A stretch of 64,000 nt of DNA from Lathyrus oleraceus. Lineage: Eukaryota; Streptophyta; Magnoliopsida; Fabales; Fabaceae. The notes beneath the pieces are model-generated. The model saw only the letters and a program-made list of their open reading frames with translations, was not told the DNA's origin and ran no database searches. The number at the start of each line of letters is the position of its first letter. Positions within the stretch are counted from its first letter, which is position 1. Made by a program: the position numbers and the translations under genes. Shown in pieces: positions 58,227-64,000 of the stretch. Location: contig NC_066580.1 in NCBI RefSeq assembly GCF_024323335.1, forward strand, positions 254,858,977-254,922,976. The letters run 5' to 3'.

Positions 58227-59519
58227 CTACACTTCCAGATGAGTGACAGTGATGCTTTTGGAGGCTTTCCAATCGCCTGGTACGCACGCCTTTATCCACA
58301 ACTCGAGCTCGCGGTCACAGTAGATCTCTTCACTCACTGAACAAGCATGACCAGGATCCAGCATTCCTGCACTGACAAATGTATACGGTAGACGACGTCC
58401 TCTGTTTGGTCTAGACGACTCTTGATCCGGCTGATAACCGACCCCGAACATGTCTGCCTTTACCACTATGTCAATGATCCTGCCCCAGCCTTGGGCCTCT
58501 TGGTTCTTCACCACCTCTAGGGCTTGTTTATAAGAAGAAATGGACAGCTTCTTCTCTTTCTCAGCAACAAGGGCATTCTCCACCTTGACGGTTTCAACTG
58601 CCTGACTTGGTGTTTCAAATTTTTCACTGTCCGCTTCTACTTCCATCATCCTCTGGGTCGTATCCCCCTTCAATACACACCCCTCTGTGGTGACGGCCGT
58701 ACAACAATTATCAATACTAGGGAAAGCTCCCTCCTTCATCAGAGGTTTTGGGACCACAGACATTGGAACTTTTAACTGATCCTCCTCAGTCACCTCCACT
58801 CCTCTCTTGTCCTTTTTCACCATCTTCCCTTTTATAGGACCCTTCCTGGGTACGGGGTTGACCTCGCCCTTCATTATCTGCGTCAAGTTGATGGTCTTGG
58901 AGTCCACCATATCTTGGACGACATGTTTGAAAGCTCTACAACCCTCAATGTTGTGTCCGAGTGCCCCAGAATGGAAATCGCACTTAGCATTCTCATCATA
59001 GTGTGCAGGCCTCCGCTGCCGTTCCATGAGAATCAATATCCTTGGCCGGACTAACCCCAGATCCCTCAACCTTTTGAACAGAAGAGTATAAGTCACAGGC
59101 GGCCCATCAAACTGACGATCCTCCTTCTTCTTCTTCACTTGGCTCTTAGCTTTCGGTGCTTTCTGTTGAGGTGGCGGTTGTTGATGTTGAGCAGGTGGAT
59201 TACCAACAGGAGTGCTTACAGCGGTAGCGTAAGGGTGATAACGATCCTTACCGCGTTCTTTCTTTGTATCCACACCTCCTGATTCAACTTCCTTTTTGAG
59301 CGGTCCACTGCCAGATGGTTTCTTTGCTGCTGTGCCAGAGGGGTTGTTTGCTTCTGATGACAGAGCCTTTCCCTGAACTTTCTCCTTGATCATCCAGCCT
59401 TCAATCCTTTCCAATCTCTCAGCCATGGCTTTCTGTCCCAAGGCAAGCCCTTGCACAACACTGAACAACTCCCTCATCATCTCTTTCATTTCAAGAATGT
59501 CGATGTTGGGTGGATCCAT
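58227..59519 (-). CDS. Reduced Gag-Pro protein of D, right copy (430 codons)
   Basis: Near-identical to the left copy (44633-45925): same ATG context, same zinc-knuckle-like motif, same absence of the capsid core and protease, uninterrupted frame. Differences include Val/Ile at residue 6, Glu/Asp and Asp/Tyr changes, and Met/Lys plus Ile/Val near the end. It is followed by the putative intron and the RT relic, and preceded by the leader and PBS, so this copy keeps its original element context. Confidence 0.75.
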   Translation of the reverse strand: MDPPNIDILEMKEMMRELFSVVQGLALGQKAMAERLERIEGWMIKEKVQGKALSSEANNPSGTAAKKPSGSGPLKKEVESGGVDTKKERGKDRYHPYATAVSTPVGNPPAQHQQPPPQQKAPKAKSQVKKKKEDRQFDGPPVTYTLLFKRLRDLGLVRPRILILMERQRRPAHYDENAKCDFHSGALGHNIEGCRAFKHVVQDMVDSKTINLTQIMKGEVNPVPRKGPIKGKMVKKDKRGVEVTEEDQLKVPMSVVPKPLMKEGAFPSIDNCCTAVTTEGCVLKGDTTQRMMEVEADSEKFETPSQAVETVKVENALVAEKEKKLSISSYKQALEVVKNQEAQGWGRIIDIVVKADMFGVGYQPDQESSRPNRGRRLPYTFVSAGMLDPGHACSVSEEIYCDRELELWIKACVPGDWKASKSITVTHLEV

Positions 59520-60733
59520 CAGTTTGGATTTGTTGATCCTAGCAGGATATCTGAACAGACGAGCTATGCGCACCAGTTGACACCTACAAAACAGCAAATG
59601 GGTTAGTATGACTCACACATGCAATGTCTATCCGTACCAGGAATATTCTGTCCTTTGATTCTAGCGTCACTGAGACAAATAATTTTTCATTAATAACATT
59701 CTGACATCTGGATGTCTCTCAACCAGAATCTCAATCAAAAATGGACCCTGAGTACGGATAGACATGAGTTGAATGCAGATGAATGCAGGATGGGAATGAT
59801 GCAAATGCATGAATGCAGGTCACTATGCCATCAAGTCAACTGAAGACCCATCAAGTCTCTGAACCAGTCACAGTCATCTGAGGGACTAAGTCACCATAAA
59901 TCCAACTTGGGGAATTCCGAAATAAACGGAACCGAAGATTACATCACTATCATCACAGGAACATTCACTGAACGGACGACAACCAGATCCTCTGAACGAG
60001 TACTCTCAAATTCAACCCGGGGATCCGAAATAAACAGAACCCGCTGATAGATACCAGGGTCAAACCTCCGGCGTCTCGAAATAAAGATCCATAAATCCGA
60101 CTTATAAATAGGACTCTGATCAACAGCTGAACCAATAATCACCAACAAAGTCACCCACAGAACATGCATCTGTAAGAATCAACCCTCCCCTCACAGGTAA
60201 ATTCTAATCAGGTCATCCTAAGGCGGATAATGGTCTCGACAATCGGGCAAAGATACTCAACGGGTTTGCCCTTTCGGGTGTGCCGTTGCAGCTCTCTTAA
60301 GATCGTCTAAACCAAAGATCCGGGAAAGAACGGTCACCGAAGTCAATAGCCCAGATGAGATCACTTAACCTGAGTGGAATAACTCCAAACGGAAGGACTT
60401 TCTCAAATGAACCTCGTCCGACTGTGGTGACATGTCGCAACAGCATGCTGATACAGCAAGTGAGGAGACATGAGACCACGCTAATCCTAGGTGTATACTC
60501 GGGCCTGGGTTTTAGCCCCACTCAGAACACCCACCCCAAACAGAGGAACCACCTGTACACAAGACAGCTCAATGACAGTATGATGCATGCAAACAGATAT
60601 GCATTTATATACAACATAATAATCATGAATGCAATAAATAGAGCAACACAAGCAACCTAAACCCTATCCTAGAGAGCGCTAGGACTGACTCGCTTAGGGA
60701 AGATGGACCAGCAAGAGGTCAACTTCTCTATTG
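59520..60733 (-). other. 5' leader of D, right copy
   Basis: Same as 45926-47139, with the TACTAAC (59602-59608) and TAG acceptor (59584-59586) before gag. No ORF1. Confidence 0.6.
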
Positions 60734-60751
60734 TCCCCAGCAGAGTCGCCA
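60734..60751 (-). promoter_or_regulatory. PBS of the right D element
   Basis: Sense TGGCGACTCTGCTGGGGA, two bases from the LTR. Confidence 0.87.
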
Positions 60752-60753
60752 GC

Positions 60754-63700
60754 TGTCGCATTACGCGAAAAACCGGCGGGAAACGAAAACAACAGAGCCG
60801 CCACCGTGCGTTATTTATCCCAAAAGAGGGAAAGGAAACGCTCGAAGTAAACCTGGAAAGGACATGGTCTCGCGACCAAAGAGAATGGGATCGGGAGTCA
60901 GTTATGCGAAGGGAAGGTATTAGCACCCCTACGCATCCGTTGTACTCGACGGGATCCACGCACAAAAGGAAGGAATATGGTTGCTAAACACTGCTCAAAC
61001 AAACATCAAACATTGGCTGAAAGAGACACAAGAAAACAAACAAAACTGACTCGGCAGGATATCGCATCCTGGGCCTACGTAGTCTATCAGGCATAGACAT
61101 CAGAGTCGATGTAGTTCGGACAGGGGGAAACGTGCTCGCTAGGATGTCGCATCCTATGCATACGTATCTTCTTGGACTAAGAAGAATCAGAGCATCCGTA
61201 GCTCGGCTAACACAAACAAACAAAACAACACAGGAAATCGACTGCCAATCGCTGGGCTTACGTCAAACTCCACACAAACACAGGCAAACATGGAATCCGA
61301 ATGCCAATCGCTGGTCTTACATCAGACTCCGAACCAAACACACGCACACTGGAAACCAAATGCCAATTGCTGGGCTTACATCGGACTCCAAGCACACAAC
61401 AAGAGGATACAGAATGCCAATCGTTGGGCTTACATCCATCTCCTAACACACACAAAGACGAAACAAAAAGGGCGCCCGGAGAGATCAGCTCATCTCCTGC
61501 CTACGTACCTCATCTGGTATGAGGATCAGGGCGACGTAGTTCCCCTACGCAAGGACAAAGGACTAGCCTAACCAGATAACAAAGGGAGACACAACTAGGG
61601 AGACTACGACTCGAGCCTAGATGTTATCATGCATATCATCCCTAAGTTAAGGTTGCTATCTAACTTGCACAGGGAGCAAGCTATCCTAAACAGCACGGGC
61701 AAAGAAAACAAACACAAATAGCACACACTATATACACACAAAGTGGGCTCACACAAGGGTTAGGCTGCAAAAGCAAGCCAACTGTAATCGGGTGATGTTA
61801 GCTCTTAAACCTAACATTGAGAGTTAGGGTGAAGCAGATGAAATAGGAAGTGAGGGGTGTGCCTCACAGCTCTTATCCCTGGCCTGGGAGAGCTTTAGAC
61901 AAAAGAATGTGTGGGTTCAGAAAGTGGGAACCCTTCTACACATATGACTGACACAACTGTACAACTGTACAAGGATCTTGGGTTAATATCCACAATGTAT
62001 CAACACAGTGGTATGAGCAGAGGGATGACTCAACTGAATAGCAGGAGATGGATTGCACATCTCTTGTATCTGCCAATTACCTTATCAAAGGTCTTTTCCT
62101 TCTTGGGGACAAAAATAAACAATCACAAGCATTGCCTCTTAAGGAGGACTTCAGACAGGTGCCTGGCCAAGTAACAGGCCAGGTCTTCCAGACTACATGG
62201 AGTCAAAGACATTATCCCTCAATGCTCAAGCTATCAAGCAAAGCAAAAGCAAGTTCACAAAGGAACTATAGCAACTAAGGTACCTGAAAACAATCCAGCA
62301 TAATCAGTACACAACTCAAATAAAAGTCAAACAGACAGTGGTCAACAGTTAACTGTACACAGTCAAACAACAATCAAGCAAAGCAATGCACAAAGGTACA
62401 AGCCACAAGGACTAAGTACAAGTCTCAAAGCCTACAAAACAAACTCAAGGTTAGTCATAAACAAGCAATGGACCAACTCCAATTGAGTGCACATCATCAA
62501 GTATAAGCAATTGTGCTCTTTGACCTGAAACAAAGCTCAAACATTAAGCACTAACCACTAGGACAAGGCCTAGGGTCAAAGAGGGAGCAATAAACCAAAA
62601 CAGAACATGAAAATTGGCATAAATCAAGTTCAATCAATTAAGAACAACATCCAAGTGGTCCCATATTCATCTCATCAACCAATTTCATTTCATAAAGCAT
62701 TTAGTGCAAAGCATGCAATTTGAAAGCTCATAGAACCAAGCAGAATGATTCAATCCACATCAACTCAAAAACACTTCAATAAATCTCAAGAAAAATCATG
62801 GTTAAACAGAACTCATAACATGACCAACACAACAAATTTCAAGTCATTTGGACAAGGGGAAGCAAGTCAAATAAAATCCATAAGTCAAGGCATGGCAAAA
62901 CAAGCTCAAATGAAGCACAAATTCATACATCAACTTCACACAAGCATAAAACAGAATCCAAACATGATAAATGCATCAAATTAAAGCCGTGCCAAACTTC
63001 AAGGTGTCTAGAATACATGTACAAAATTTCAGGTCCATCCAATAAACATCAAGCATTTCACAAATCTTTTAAGATCATGACTCACAAAAGGTACACAAAT
63101 GGGCAAACAGAGGATAAATTCTCAAACAAATTGAAATTGCACCCAAAATATCTACAACAATTCACAAGCAAACTTAACATCCATAAGTATCATCATGCAA
63201 AAATTCAGATCATTCGAAGTTCATATGGCATGGCAAATAAAATCAACAAATTGGACAATAAATGGTGTGACACACATTGTCACACCTCCAATGATCAGCT
63301 CATATCTCAACAACCAAGCATGCTAAAAATACAAACTCAAGGCCAAAAGATCAAACAAAGTGTCTAAATTACACATGTAAATTTTCAGAAGCATTGGATT
63401 AAGCATCATTATTTCACAATGGAAATGGCAAGCAAGGTACATGAAAGCATAAGCATGAACAAACCCTAGGCAATTTAAAAATCCACACGTGCACAATTTC
63501 TGGAAAAAATATCAAAAAAAAGTAGAGATCATGATGAGAACAATGGAAAAAATCTCATCTCAATTGGACAAATATTTTTGGAGTTATGAATTTTTTAATG
63601 TGGAGAAAAAAATAAAAACACAATGAACAATAGTACATGAACATGGATGAATAAATGAGCTAAAATGCCAAAAGCACAAAATGGGAATGCCTTGGACCAG

Positions 63701-64000
63701 GATCGAACCGAGTTGGTTTTTAAATGTGGCGCCCTCACAATGAAACGCCGCGTTTCATTAAAGGTGAGGTGGCAAGGAGAAACGCTCGTGACCAATGAAA
63801 ATGCCATGCTGTACTACATGCAACCAATACATGCGCATAAACAAGAAATTACATGCAGCAAGGGCAAATGAAGAACAAACACAAATTCTGGAATGAAAAC
63901 CTAATTTTTTCATCGCGTTCATCATCCAAATTCCAGGTCAAGAACAAATGTCACCAAAATCAACAAACAATACACCAATAGCTTCGTCTTATCATGCACA
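60754..64000 (-). repeat. LTR copy 3 of D (5' LTR of right element, cut by window edge)
   Basis: Begins TGTCGCATTACGCG and aligns with 47160-50400. Contains hairpin modules at 61056-61206 and 61478-61541, the minisatellite, and the palindrome at 63739-63759. The rest lies beyond 64000. Confidence 0.88.

Larger units (their letters stand above)
43418..64000 (-). mobile_element. Complex D: two Ogre-like elements sharing an LTR
   Basis: Order on the plus strand: LTR remnant 43418-44367, internal gag/leader/PBS 44370-47159, full LTR 47160-52003, PPT, 3' UTR, pol relics, gag, leader and PBS 52004-60753, LTR from 60754 to the edge. The middle LTR has PBS on its left and PPT on its right. Sequence from 44370 on repeats from 57965 on (spacing 13,594-13,595 bp) at about 98 percent protein identity in gag. 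ORF1 is absent. Left-flank pentamer is AGTAG (43413-43417); its partner would be outside the window. Confidence 0.85.

Overview
The window is wall-to-wall transposable elements, with no host gene that I can support. The organism is a flowering plant, most likely a legume of tribe Fabeae (pea, vetch, lentil or grass pea). The reasons are several different Ogre-type Ty3/gypsy retrotransposons with about 5-kb LTRs, an extra ORF upstream of gag, and a primer binding site of the TGGCGACTCTGCT type. These are the hallmarks of the Ogre lineage, which is most expanded in that tribe.

Layout as a nest. (1) Element B (minus strand, oldest) is the framework. Its 3' LTR is split into 1-1498 and 22971-24382, followed by the polypurine tract, a 3' UTR (24383-25976 and 30616-32298), a decayed pol (32299-35190) and gag up to 36669. 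(2) Element A (minus strand, 1499-22965, TSD CAATC on both sides) sits inside B's LTR. It is structurally complete, with two about 5.06-kb LTRs, PBS, ORF1, gag and PPT, but the whole pro-pol region is deleted. (3) A solo LTR S (10213-11862, TSD GGGAA) sits in A's 3' UTR. (4) A solo LTR C (25977-30610, plus strand, TSD GTAAT), of the same family as B's LTR, sits in B's 3' UTR. (5) B's gag is cut at 36669 by element F, an Athila-like element on the minus strand. F has an LTR at 36670-38157 and two decayed env-like (putative plant transposon protein) genes. (6) F is cut at about 42393 by element E (plus-strand LTR plus PBS). (7) E is cut at 43418 by complex D, another Ogre-like family on the minus strand that runs off the right edge.

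Complex D is LTR remnant (43418-44367), internal gag segment, full LTR (47160-52003), internal region with 3' UTR, pol relics and gag (52004-60753), and a third LTR (60754 to the end). The middle LTR has a PBS on one side and a PPT on the other, so two elements share it. The segment from 44370 onward recurs with a 13,594-bp period.

No element here is autonomous. A lacks pro-pol. B lacks the RT core, RNase H and the integrase N-terminus. D lacks ORF1, the capsid core and the protease domain, and its RT is dead. The parts most worth following are non-coding. The 3' UTRs of A and B carry an array of hairpins with a near-constant 8-nt loop and compensating stems. The LTRs of A, C, D and S carry a second modular hairpin whose stems also covary. 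The 3' UTRs repeat a motif complementary to the element's own PBS. All coordinates of repeats and hairpins were read by eye, and protein-family names come from recognition of motifs, not from a search.
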